Part shown: positions 45,246 to 55,717 of the stretch, piece after piece | Layout of the letters: each line of letters begins with the position of its first letter | Position numbering within the stretch: the stretch's first letter is position 1 | NCBI GenBank assembly: GCA_947561395.2 | Contig: OX387184.1 | Span: 26,712,766 to 26,776,765, forward strand | Source: Buxus sempervirens | Lineage: Eukaryota; Streptophyta; Magnoliopsida; Buxales; Buxaceae | Direction of reading: 5' to 3' | Length of the DNA: 64,000 nucleotides | The notes under the pieces: generated by a model | The model's database searches: none | What the model was told of the DNA's origin: nothing | Seen by the model: the letters and a program-made list of their open reading frames with translations, nothing else | Made by a program: the position numbers and the translations under genes

Positions 45246-45889
45246 CGGGTTTTCTACCATTTTTGACTATTTTCAACTCAAAACTCGTACCAACCCTATC
45301 CAACCTTCTCAATACCAAATGTGATGATTCCAAAACATCCCAACATACTCAAAAACTCTTCCCAACATAGGAATCCATACAAAACCCTCATGAACATGAA
45401 TCCAACATATAAAGTATCATTCAATATACCCATCTCAAACCCTAACCAGAAATATAATCATTAGAGGTTGCAAATCCATGGCAAATCGATAGAAAACTGA
45501 ACAAGATAATTAGATATACCAAACCCTATGAATTTTAGAAACAAAACCCTACATGCAAGTGATTCTCCAGTTTATCAAAACCCTAGGAAAGAGAGATACG
45601 AAAATCCATCAAATTCATTTTTGTTTAAAGGGTTTGCTACTTACTTGTTAATGGAGAAGCAACCTTCCCTTCAAGCTTTTCTCTCCTTCTTCTTCTTCCT
45701 CTTGAAGCTTTGAAGCAAGCTCCCACAACTCTCTCCCTTGTTCTATACGTCCAAGACAAGAGAAATGGGTTTTCCAAACCCTTAATTAGAAATTAGGGCA
45801 TCCTTTTATATGCCCAAGTTCTGGGTCTTTCAAATCTGCCCCTAAACAAGGCTTTTGTTCAACTAAAACCCTAGGGTGTACCTAAGGCA

Positions 45890-47480
45890 TATCAGGGGTA
45901 CCTTAGTGTCATTCGAGTGGGGTACCTTGGTATTAAGTGGGGTACCTTAGTGTTAAATGGGGTGTTTGCCTTAGCCACTTCAAAAGGCATGCTTTAGGAA
46001 TGCTTGGGAGGTGTACCTCAGTTAACACAGAAGGGTACCTCAGTTATATGAGGGGTACTCTAGTTATTTGAGGGGGTACCTTGATGTTTCAAGAGATTTA
46101 CTTTAGTCATTCTAAGGAGTAAACTTTGAATAAGCTTAGGAGGGTGTACCTCAGTTATATTGAGGAGGGGTACCTTGATTATTGAGGGGTGTACTTTAGT
46201 TATACCGGGGGTACCTTTAGGAAATACAAGGAGGTATACCCTAGGTTATAGAATGGGTGTACCTTAGTAACATAAGAGGGTACTCTAATTATACAAAGGG
46301 GGGGGGGTCCCCTAGCTGTATAAGGGGGGTGTACCTTAGGTATTCAAGGGGTACTTTAGCTAAAACAGTGGGGGTACCTTAGCTATAGAAGGAATGTACT
46401 TTAGTTGTATGAGATAGGTACCTTAGTTATACAAGGGGCTATACCTTAGGGAAAACATGGGGGGTTACCTTACTTATATAGGGGTTACTTTAGGGAGATA
46501 AATGGGGTACTTTGGCTATATAGGGGGGGGGGGGTGTACCCTAGGTAAAACAGTGGGGGTACCTTACTTATATGAGTGGAGTACCTCTAGGAAATTCAAG
46601 GGGTGTACCCTAGGTAATATAGGGGATGTACCTTAGGTAGGTTGGAGGTACTTTAGGGATATAAAGGGGGTACCTCTAGCTGTATAAGGGAATGTACCTT
46701 AGCTAAACAAGGGGTACTTCAAGTAAGATAGTAGGGTACCTTAGTTAAAATAAAGAGGTACCCTAGGCAATAAAAATGAGGTATCTTAGGTATAATTAGG
46801 GGGTAATTTAGGTATTCGAATGGGGTACCTTAGGCAAAACAGGGGGTACCTTAGCCAATATGGGTGAGGTGCCTTAGGTAATATAAGGGGGTACTTTAGG
46901 TATTCATGTGGGGTACCTTAGGCAATGCAAAGGGATACCTTAGGTAAACATAGGGGTACCTATAGGCAAACACAAGGGGATACCTTAGATGAACACAGGG
47001 GTACCTTGGGTAAACACAAGGGAATACTTTGGGTAACACTTAGGTGTACTTGGGGCATACCATCGGGGTACCTTAGGCATACTTGGGTGATACCTTGGGC
47101 ATACACTAGGGGTACCTTAAGTTTAAAAGTGAGGTACCTTGAGCACACTTAAGAGGTTATTTGGGTATTCTTGGGAGACACTTAAAGTACACGTGAGAGA
47201 TACCTTGGGTATTCTTAGGAGTTACTTTAAGTATTCTTGGGAGATAATTTGGGTACACTTAGGAGGTATCTTGGGTAATACTTGGGCATACCTTGGGCAC
47301 ACAATGAGGGTACCTTAGGAAATACTTGGGTGTACCTTGGGTATAGAAGTAGGGTACCTGGGGTATACTTGAGAGGTTAATTGGGTGTTCTTGGGAGATA
47401 CTTAAGGTACACTTGAGAGGTACCTTGGGTATATTTTGGGGGTACCATGGGTATACTTGGAAATTACTCTAGGTACACAT
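45890..47480. repeat. Degenerate GTACCTTAG tandem repeat, about 1.6 kb, in U3
   Basis: Dozens of diverged units of about 25-45 bp built on GGGGTACCTTAG(G/T)TAT. They lie upstream of the minus-strand TATA, thus in U3 of the 4.35 kb LTR. Order and spacing are irregular, pointing to old, repeated slippage or unequal exchange. Confidence 0.88.
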
Positions 47481-47730
47481 AAGTCCAAATTTTCAGAATT
47501 TGATTTCCAATTCATTAAAGCTAATTGGAGAGTATCTTAAACGATTGGAATTGAGAAATAGCATTAATTAAACTTACCTTAATAACTTTCATATCATTCA
47601 ATTGATTCCTCTAAATCATCAAGAATAATCCACATCTACCCCATCTTCATAACACAAGTACTTAATTAGTCTAATAATCACACTTTAGATAATTAATCTA
47701 AATAATTAAGATATAATCCGGGACGGGGTT

Positions 47731-50689
47731 TTACATATAATTCACAGCTTCAAATTGAAAAGAGTGAAATGTCAACTTGTCTGCAGTCATTTCCATGTTT
47801 ATGAAGGGTACATCGGGGGACCACATGGGAGGAACCAAATTCTCAGCTAGGATAGTAATCACCTTCTGCCCTCTAATATATTTAACTCTTTGGTGGAGGG
47901 TAGATGGTATAGCCCTAGCTGCATGAATCCACGGCCTTCCTAGGAGTAGGTTGAAGGCTGCAGGTATATCCATCACCTCAAATGTGATGTTAAAAATATA
48001 CGATCCAATTGTGACAGGCAGTTCAACCTCCCCTAGGGAGTGTGTTTTAGAGCTATCAAAGGCTTTTATGATTCTTCCATTTTGTTTTATTTTGTTTTGC
48101 TCCAAATTGAGCTTAACAAAGGTTATCAAGGGGCAGACATTGAGAGCTGACCCATTATCGATCAAGACCGGGGCTATCATGCAGCTCTTACTGAGTACAG
48201 CTATGTGCAATGGGTCTACATGATGGTACCCCGCTGGGCTGATCTCGGTCTCTGAAAAAGTTATCACATTGTGGGATAAAATTTGACCAACCATCCGGCC
48301 TAGTTGGTCTGGTTCAATATTTTTAGGCACATGGGCCCCCTGAAGTATCCTTAACAAGGATTCCCTATGTTTTTCAGAATTTAACAATAGGCCCAGTATT
48401 GAGATCTGGGCAGGGACTTTGTTCAACTGCTCGATGACATTGAACTCACTCTTTTTTATTATTTTAATGAGGTCAGCAGTCTCATTATTAGTTACCTGAG
48501 GGGCATCATCCCCTATCTTGGCCTTTCCTTTATTTTTTTCTTCTTCCTTCTCCCTCTCTGTTTCCTTTTGTTTTTCTTCCACCCCTACACATTTTCCTGA
48601 CCTCATCATGAGGTTTACTTCTTCCTTGCTTTCATCTGCAGGGCATGTAGTGGTAAAAGCTTCATTGTAGTTCCATGGTACAGTCGATTTAGAGTAGGAA
48701 GGCTTAGGGACATTTACCACTAATGAAGGAAGTTTGGACTTGGATGTGGAAGTCTGGGTAAATGGAACATTAATAACCAGGGGTGGAAGTTGTTTTGATG
48801 GAGGAACATTAACAACCAAAGGTGGAAGTTGTTTTGTTTGAGGGGTTGTAGAAGTGACTGATGCGCTAAGGGGGTCACAGTTTATGACCAATGGTGGTTT
48901 AGCTTGAATGGGTGGAGTAAAAGTGGATGGATTGTAATTAATGACCAAAGGTGGCTTGGCGATGTTCATCTGGGCCATGAGGGATGAGACCCTGTCCAAA
49001 GATGAGCTAATGTTCTTTTCAGCACTATCATTCCCCTTTGAAATCACATTTACTTCTTTGTCTTCATTTCTCCTGTCAAAATATACTTTGACCGTTGTCC
49101 CTATGGGAGCAATTAATTGAGATGGGTCAAAGGTTATTTTGTCAGAAGAGATGACTCCTATGACATTAGATGGGCCTTCCCCGTGATGCTGGGGCAGTGG
49201 GTTTTGTCCAACATCGGTTCTTGGAGGATTGGGAGCCCCTGTATTGAAATACAGGGTATTTTGGTCCAGTAAATCCTGAATGACATGTTTCAAAGGCCAG
49301 CACTTGTCAGTAGGGTGCCCAGGTGCACCCATATGGTAATCACAAGTGGTGGAAGGGTCAAAATTTCTCCCCTTGGATGCATTCGGATTAGGTTCTCTTA
49401 AGGTAACATACCCTGCTTTCAATAAAGTGGGCAGCAACTGAGAAGGAGTCATGGGAATAGGGGGTGAAAACCCTATTTCTCCTTGCTGGAAAATAGGCAT
49501 CCTTTTCCTCCTTAGTAAAAACCCTTTTTTGGTCTGAAGGTGCTGCTAGAACATTAACCCTCATGGGGGCCGGGGTAGATGGAGCAGGTGGAGTAGGAAA
49601 GTGAGCTGGCATGTTGATTTGTATGGGCTTGTTAGGGCCAGATGGTGGCTGTACCATGTTTACCTCACCCTCCTTCTTGTTCCCATTCTTTTTTATCCCG
49701 CTTCCTTTCTTCAGATTAGGGTCTTGCTGACTAACCATGGCATAGTGGTCAATTATCTTACCTGACCTGATCCCGTCTTCTATTCGGTCAGCCACTTGAA
49801 CCAAGGCAGCAAAATTAGTGGTGGTCTGACCCACCAGGTGGCTGTAGAATGGTTGACCCAAAGTGCTTATGAAAGTAGATATCATTTCCTATTCTAGCAT
49901 GGGTGGCCTGACCTGGGAGGCCGTCTCCCTCCACCTCTTGGCATATTGCCTTACAGTCTCATCCCTTCCTTTGCTCATTCTCATGATGTCGTACCTGTCT
50001 GGTACGATCTCTGAATTGAACCGGTATTGAGCCAGGAAGGCATCGGCTAAGTCCTTCCATCTTTTGATCTTTCCATGGTCCAGAGTAGCGAACCATCTTA
50101 ATGCGGTTCCAGTCAGGCTCCTTTGGAAAAGTTGAATCAAGATACCCTCATCCTGCCCGAACTGGCATAGGGCACCGCAATACAACTTTAGGTGGCTCAT
50201 GGGGCAACTAGTGCCATCATACTTGTCCAAGTCTGGGCACTTAAACTTAGCTGGCAGGTTAACATGGGGGTATAGGCACAGGTCTTCAAAATTGGTGCCC
50301 CCAAAGTTGTTTACCCCTTTGACTTCTCTAAGTTCATCTTGGATCATTTCTAGCTTATGCATGAACTTTCTTTCAACCTCTTCCCTTATCCTTTCCTTTT
50401 CCTTAGCCTTGTTTGACTCAGCTGTCTCATCCCTGGTCAGTATAGGTTCAGGGGTAGGTTCATAGACGGGTTCATGAGTTGGTTGCACCGGAGGTGGAAT
50501 GTTGACTTGGGGTGGAGGTGCAGGGTTGGATGTGGATGCCTGGTTCTGGGCCTGCATTTTTTGGGCCTGCACTTGTTGGGCTTGTACGGCCAATATGTTC
50601 TCTAACATTCGGGCTAGCCCTGCTACTTGTTCTTGGAGTAGAACAACATCTGGATGAGGAGCATCAGCTTCATCTTTAATGGGATTCAT
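47731..50689 (-). pseudogene. Retrotransposon gag-protease
   Basis: Gag starts at the ATG at 50689. It has a Gln-rich and Pro-rich head and a charged coiled-coil segment, then the retrotransposon gag domain (LYCGALCQFGQDEGILIQLF, GTALRWF, RYDIMRMSKGRDE). An in-frame TAG at 49889-49891 interrupts it. The same frame resumes to about 49500, where a frameshift moves it to the frame running to 47731. A CCHC-like knuckle (CDYHMGAPGHPTDKC) lies at about 49340-49300. The aspartic protease has LIDNGSALNVCPL near 48155 (plus-strand coordinates). The final two codons before the stop are LTR-derived or TSD sequence, because the 4.35 kb LTR inserted at 47736. Structural and maturation proteins of the element; broken here. 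Confidence 0.88.
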
Positions 50690-50929
50690 AGCGCGAGCTC
50701 TTGATCTGGTTATAGGAGCTATGATTGCAAGTGTATTAGTACCTGGTCACAAGATAAAGGAAAAAATATCAGTGCCCAATTAATCTCATTCACATGCCTA
50801 GGAATGCCTATGTGCAAGCTGGGTGAACACGAGTTTGGATTTTTTCTTTATTTGCTTCTTTTTTTTTTTTTTTGAATTGAATTGTTGGAATATTCTAGGG
50901 CTTCCAACAGGTCCCACAAAAGAGAGAAA

Positions 50930-51752
50930 GATCTGAAATTCAAAGGCTTTCAGAGGCCCGGGGGGTTTTTGAAAAAGGTCTGAAATTCAAAGGCTTTCAG
51001 AGGCCCAGGGATATTTTTGGAAAAGGTCTGAAATTCAAAGACTTTCAGAGGCCCAAGGATTTTTGATGAAAGTCTGAAATTCAAAGGCTTTCAGAGGCCC
51101 ACGGATATTTTGAGAAAATGTCTGAAATTCAAAGGCTTTCAGAGGCCCAGGGATTTTTTGATGAAATTCAGAAATTCAAAGGCTTTCAGAGGCCCAGGGA
51201 TATTTTGAGAAAAAAAGTCTGAAATTCAAAGGCTTTCAGAGGCCCAAAGATCCGAAATTCAAAGGCTTTCAGAGGCCCAAAAGAAAAAGGTCTGAAATTC
51301 AAAGGCTTTCAGAGGCCCAAAAGAAAAAGGTCTGAAATTCAAAGACTTTCAGAGGCCCCAAAGATCTGAAATTCAAAGGCTTTCAGAGACCTAAAAGAAA
51401 AAGGTCTGAAATTCAAAGGCTTTCAGAGGCGCAAAGATCTAAAATTCAAAGGCTTTCAGTGGCCCAAAAGAAAAAGGTCTGAAATTCAAAGGCTTTCAGA
51501 AGCCCAAAAGTTCTGAAATTCAAAGGCTTTCAGAGGCCCAAAAGAAAAATGTCTGAAATTCAAAGGCTTTCAGAAGCCCAAAGATCTGAAATTCAAAGGC
51601 TTTCAGAGGCCCAAAAGAAAAAGGTCTGAAATTCAAAGGCTTTCAGAGGCCCAGGATTTTTGAAAAATCAGAAATTCAAAGGCTTTTAGAGGCCCAGGAG
51701 TTTTTTTGAGAAAAAAAGTCTGAAATTCAAAGGCTTTCAGAAGCCCAAGGAA
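50930..51752 (-). repeat. Tandem repeat of about 20 units in the retrotransposon leader
   Basis: Units of 34-49 bp. The constant core on the plus strand is TCTGAAATTCAAAGGCTTTC, followed by AGAGGCCCA and a variable A/G- or T-rich spacer. They lie between the gag start and the PBS, so they are part of the leader RNA. Blocks alternate between short spacers (AAAGATC) and longer ones (AAAAGAAAAAGG). Confidence 0.93.
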
Positions 51753-51900
51753 CCTTTCTCTCACATTTTTTTTATTCAATTATTTTGTTTTGTTTTTTTT
51801 TGAAGCATTTTATTCAAACTTATTTCCCTTTATCATTATTTAAAGGTTAAAGGAAGATTTTAGTGGGAAAAACTGATTAAAGTTGAATTTTCCGAGAAAA

Positions 51901-52038
51901 CCGTATATTCACCACGGTCCGGCCTTGCCCGTATTCATATTACGAGCAAGCCGTGACCGTATGACCAACACGGGCGCGCTCAGCCCGTATAACCAATACG
52001 GGTGAGCCCAGCCCGTGTACTAAATGCGGTTTTACGGA
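51901..52038. promoter_or_regulatory. CCGTA/TACGG cluster in the retrotransposon leader
   Basis: Contains CCGTATAT, CCACGGTCC, GCCCGTAT, TTACGAGCAAGC, GACCGTAT, ACACGGGC, GCCCGTAT, AATACGGG, GCCCGTG and TTTTACGGA. As at 28217 and 32857, the plus-strand end is TTTTACGGA-like and is followed by an AT-rich TTTTATATTT. No open frame follows on the plus strand; gag starts 1.2 kb away on the minus strand. Confidence 0.55.
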
Positions 52039-53240
52039 GCTCTTTTATATTTTTTTCAGTTTTTACATGGTTTGATCACTTTGATTGTTCATCCAAACAT
52101 ACGGTTCACCCATTGCAGAGCTTCTAAACCGTCCCAAAGTGGACTTTGACCTTTTTGCTAAAACACATGCTTAGGAAGGCACATGTACCCTCCAAATTGA
52201 CACCATACTCAAGAATTTGGTACCCTTTTGTTGCCTCTTGTATGAACATAGGGTAGGATTGATTCTAAACAGAGTTAGAGACTCTTCCTATGGGCTGCAC
52301 CAATTTTCAAAACATGCATTTTTTTGGGACTAATTTTATCCCGAACCAATGGGTACCATGACACCCCTATGACATGATAATAATGCAAAGCAATAGGATT
52401 ACCTTGTTACCTTGTTTACCTTCAATATGGCATCCGCATTATGCCCTGGTTTGTAAGCCATGCACACGGCCTTCCCACAATCATACAAACCCATATCCCC
52501 ACGTAATTGTATACTTTAGCCAAAAACGTATAACTCCACCTTCAAGCGTAGGGGTTTTGGGTTTTGGCTTAATGGCAACTTAGCACTCAAGCCTAGTGAT
52601 GACCAGAATCCCAGGTCCACGTTATCATCACATCATTAGCTCAAAGTTCTAAGGTGAATGTTTTCACTTTCGCTTTCCGAAGTATCGACCTCGTTGCGCC
52701 AAGCTACACACATTCGGGTTCAACTTCCTATAGGTTAAGGGTAGGCTGTGTAAAAAAATAAAAGGTGCACAGTGCATTGTAAAAATAGGGTGCATTCACA
52801 ACGTCCCAAACCCTTGCCACTCTTTTCGCAGCCATGCATAAACAAACCAAGGCATAATAGGAAAGCATATTTAAAATAAACAAGTAAATAAAGCAATCCT
52901 ATAGCACCTAAAACATGCTCATAAAAAAAATCATCTATCATGCAAACATATGATCATGTTATACACCCAAAATCATCATGGAGATCATGCTGAAAATTAA
53001 AACATGCTATCATAAAAATATAGCAAGAAATAAGCATGGTTCAGCAAAACGGACCTCCCCTACGCATGTTTGTAGAAACAATCCTATAAATCAAAATTAA
53101 GCATGTTTCTACCCCCATGAATTCTTAAGCACTAATTTAGATTTAAAACATACCCAACATGCTTAAGAACACAAAATAGCAAGCAAATCCAAAAATATCA
53201 AAAACATGAACTAAAACACCAAAAGGCTTAAATCCACAAG
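52039..53240. other. Retrotransposon leader, non-coding
   Basis: About 1.2 kb between the PBS and the motif cluster. No long open frame on either strand and no gag-like ORF1 as in classical Ogre elements. Contains AAACATGC-rich AT sequence near 52900-53200. Confidence 0.6.
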
Positions 53241-53258
53241 TCCCCAGCAGAGTCGCCA
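53241..53258 (-). other. Primer-binding site of the retrotransposon
   Basis: On the minus strand TGGCGACTCTGCTGGGGA lies two bases after the 5' LTR end. A TGG start is diagnostic of pairing to a tRNA CCA tail. From memory this type matches an Arg-tRNA primer as used by Ogre-type elements; the exact tRNA should be verified. Confidence 0.8.
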
Positions 53259-53260
53259 GT

Positions 53261-55067
53261 TGTGAGACATGGAAAAATCTATTTAATGATTTCCTAATCA
53301 TCACACGGGATTAAATTAAACAAAAAGTCGCCACCATTCAATTTAGGTGTGAATGGACACCAAAATATTAAATAAGCACAAAAGGCAAATTTTAGGGTAA
53401 AAATAACCCTCCTAAAAAAAAACAATCAGAGATAGGTAGGGGGATTAGGTTATGAACAGGGGAAGGTGTTAGGCACCCCTGTTCATCCACACAAGGTGGT
53501 TGCCAGGTATTGTTCATGTTAAAATAAAGGAAAAAAGGCTTGCTATAAAATCAGGAAAAATCACAAAAAAGACAAAAATTGTATGGTTTTTTCATATGAA
53601 TAGTCTGATTGATCCAGAAATTTCAAATATGATCATACCATTCCTAGGGTTTTATGATCAAAATAAAATGAAGATAAAATCAAATAAAATCAATTTAAAG
53701 TGAAAAATCCAAAAATCTGGCTTCAAGCTAAATTCTAGAAATCTAGAAAAATATGATTTTTATAAAATATTTCAAAATTGAACTTGAATAGTCCAGGACA
53801 TAGATGAAATCCAAATTTCACATTAAATTAGAAAATCAAAACCGAAAATACCCACGTTGATGAAAAACATCAAAATGGGAGAACTTAGACCGTAGGGTCT
53901 TCTCTCAATAATGAAAAACGATTAAAAAACCACATCATGAAACCCTAGAATTTATTTTCAGGCTTCTGGATCCAGATCTACCATATTGATCATGATAAAT
54001 CCAAGATCCTAGCCTAAAATCACAAAAATCGCGAAAACAGTGCTGTAGGTGCAAAAGTGGCAAAAATCCAAATTTTGTCAAAAAGTGGGAATCTCATGCT
54101 ATAAACATCATAGATTCATGTAGTTCTTTCAGATATATCATAAAAAGCGTTAAAACATGATCAGGATATTCAAAGCAGCCACATCTCACAGATTAGAGCA
54201 CATGGGGGTCTACCCTACGGATCCACCTGTTCTCTTTTCCCCTAGTTCCCTCTTCACGTTTTATGGCTAGAGAGACTCTTGAGGTACTTAGAGATAGGTT
54301 TGGTTACACAAACACAATCACAGGCCTTATTCTATGAAAAAAAACAGATATGGGGTTCTATTCTAGGGATCCACTTGTTCCCCTTTCCCCTTGTTCTCTC
54401 TTCACGTTTTACGGCTAGAGAGACTCTTGAGGTACTTAGAGACAAGTTTAGGAATATAAAAATAGATATGGCCTTATTCTACAGCAATAGAGATGATCCT
54501 ATTACATCTAGAATTGAAGACAGAAAATAAAAAGGGAAAAGGGGACTTACCTGTATTGAGCAGGCAAAGCAGCAGGGGTTTCTCTTCTTCTCTTGGAGCT
54601 TCTTAGACTTCAAATTTTCGTGGCCCTCAGCCTGAGAATCTCACTTCTATTTATAGGCAAGCACAGGGGTATGGTTGGTCCAGGGTTTGGCAAGATAGAG
54701 TTTCAGTTTGAGTTAAATACAAGATCATGCCCATCCATAGCCAACCAAGGTGACTTCAGCAAATAAAATACGTAATTCTCTCATTTAAAGATATATTGGA
54801 CTAAAGATAAAGCTCGGAAATCGAGAGAAGGATAAAACTCCCACGTGTCTTTAGTGACCGTAAATGCACGACGGTCCAACAGGAACCGTATTGTTACTAC
54901 GGGCGTGCTTGACCGTAGATTGATTTCGGGCGCGACCGGCCCTTGAATGAAATACGGGCAAAGCCAGTTTTGTCAGTTTTTATGCATTTTTGACCTGTTT
55001 TAAGCTCTAATTACATGTTTTTTTTTTACTATTTTCTCATTCTGTAGTGCAATTTGGGGTGTCTACA
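53261..55067 (-). repeat. 5' LTR of the retrotransposon (element orientation minus)
   Basis: Pairs with 26065-27866. TATA is at 54648-54655 and the donor-like site at 54546-54550 (minus strand). CCGTA/TACGG cluster at 54855-54962. It directly abuts the PBS at 53258. Confidence 0.95.
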
Positions 55068-55072
55068 CCCTG

Positions 55073-55271
55073 TTCATAACCTAATCCCCTTACCCATCTC
55101 TGGTTGTTTTTTTTTAGAGGGTTATTTTTACCCTAAAATTGCCTTTTGTGCTTATTTGATATTTTGGTGTCCATTCACACTTAAATTGCATGGTGGCGAC
55201 TCTTTGTTTTATTTAATCCCGTGTGATGATTGTGGAAGTCATTGGATTTTGATTTTTTCCCATGTCTCACA
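55073..55271 (+). mobile_element. Solo LTR, family 1, right part
   Basis: Continues the LTR interrupted at 26064 and ends CATGTCTCACA at 55271. TSD GGGGT follows at 55272-55276, matching 24472-24476. Together the two parts make about 1.79 kb. GTGGCGACTC lies about 70 bp before the end. Confidence 0.93.
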
Positions 55272-55276
55272 GGGGT

Positions 55277-55717
55277 AGGGTTGTTTTTTGGGTTTTGAGG
55301 AGGCCGAGTAAGGAGACGGACTTGAGTCAAAAGTTGTAGGTAGGGTTCTCTTTGTGAAGGAGAGGACAAGAGGTGGGGTAGGGGTTTCTTTTTGGGTTTT
55401 GACTCTTGAGGAGACCGAGTAAAAAGATTTGGGGTAGGGGTTGCTTGCAGGTAGGGTTCTCTTTGTGAAGGAGTGGACAAGAGGTGGGGTAGGGGTTGCT
55501 TTTTGGGTTTTGACTCTTGAGGAGGCCGAGTAAAAAGATTTGGGGTAGGGGTTGCTTTTTGGGTTTTTGTGGTAGGGGTTGCTTGTTGGGTTTTTGGGGG
55601 GCCGAGTTAAAAAAGGTTGGGTAGGGGTTGTTTTTTGGGTTTTGAGGAGGCCGACTAAAAACGACGAACTCGAGTCAAAATATTGGTTTGAAATTGTCGG
55701 AAACGGCCAAACGATGT
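55277..55717 (+). repeat. G-rich right TIR arm of MULE copy B
   Basis: Counterpart of 4115-4555, with the same GGGGTAGGGGTTGC minisatellite. The arm continues beyond the LTR at 58050-58143. Confidence 0.8.

Larger units (their letters stand above)
43388..47735 (-). mobile_element. Solo LTR, 4.35 kb, nested in the retrotransposon
   Basis: On the plus strand TGTAGTGCCCC...GGGGTTTTACA with perfect TSD TATAA (43383-43387, 47736-47740). The minus-strand TATA (ATATAAAA, 45804-45811) and the donor-like ACAA|GTAAGT (GT at 45643-45644) show minus orientation. It begins TGTAAAACCCCG in element orientation, resembling Tekay/Del-type LTRs, which are often this long. It includes a 1.6 kb GTACC repeat in U3, a CG-rich dyad cluster and a triple 22-bp repeat in the downstream part. 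No coding is seen. Confidence 0.88.
26065..55067 (-). mobile_element. Full-length Tat/Ogre-lineage Ty3-gypsy retrotransposon with nested insertions (29.0 kb)
   Basis: Two LTRs of about 1.8 kb (26065-27866 and 53261-55067) flank an internal region on the minus strand. The TSD is CCCTG at 26060-26064 and 55068-55072; the unoccupied target is at 3906-3910 in copy A. In element order: 5' LTR, PBS, leader with tandem repeats, gag-pro, a G-patch-like linker, RT-RNase H-archaeal-type RNase H-integrase, two antisense genes, PPT, 3' LTR. Dual RNase H, giant size and antisense genes identify the Tat lineage (Ogre/Retand group). The LTRs differ by roughly 35-40 substitutions counted by eye (about 2 percent), suggesting insertion of the order of a million years ago or less. 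Removing nested LTRs leaves about 21.4 kb. Every coding region is disrupted. Confidence 0.93.

Noticed and set aside
39945-47735. The pro-pol gap as the intron known from Ogre elements
   Set aside because: The gap is two solo LTRs with perfect TSDs plus 181 bp of remaining coding sequence. A short genuine intron could still exist but cannot be seen.
35881-50689. An integrated plant pararetrovirus (Caulimoviridae)
   Set aside because: LTRs, TSD, PBS, PPT, integrase and a second RNase H are present, and no movement protein is seen; it is a Ty3-gypsy retrotransposon.
50930-51752. Regularly spaced repeats resembling a CRISPR array
   Set aside because: Eukaryotic retrotransposon context, spacers of only 10-20 bp that are similar to each other, and no cas genes. 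It is a tandem repeat in the leader.
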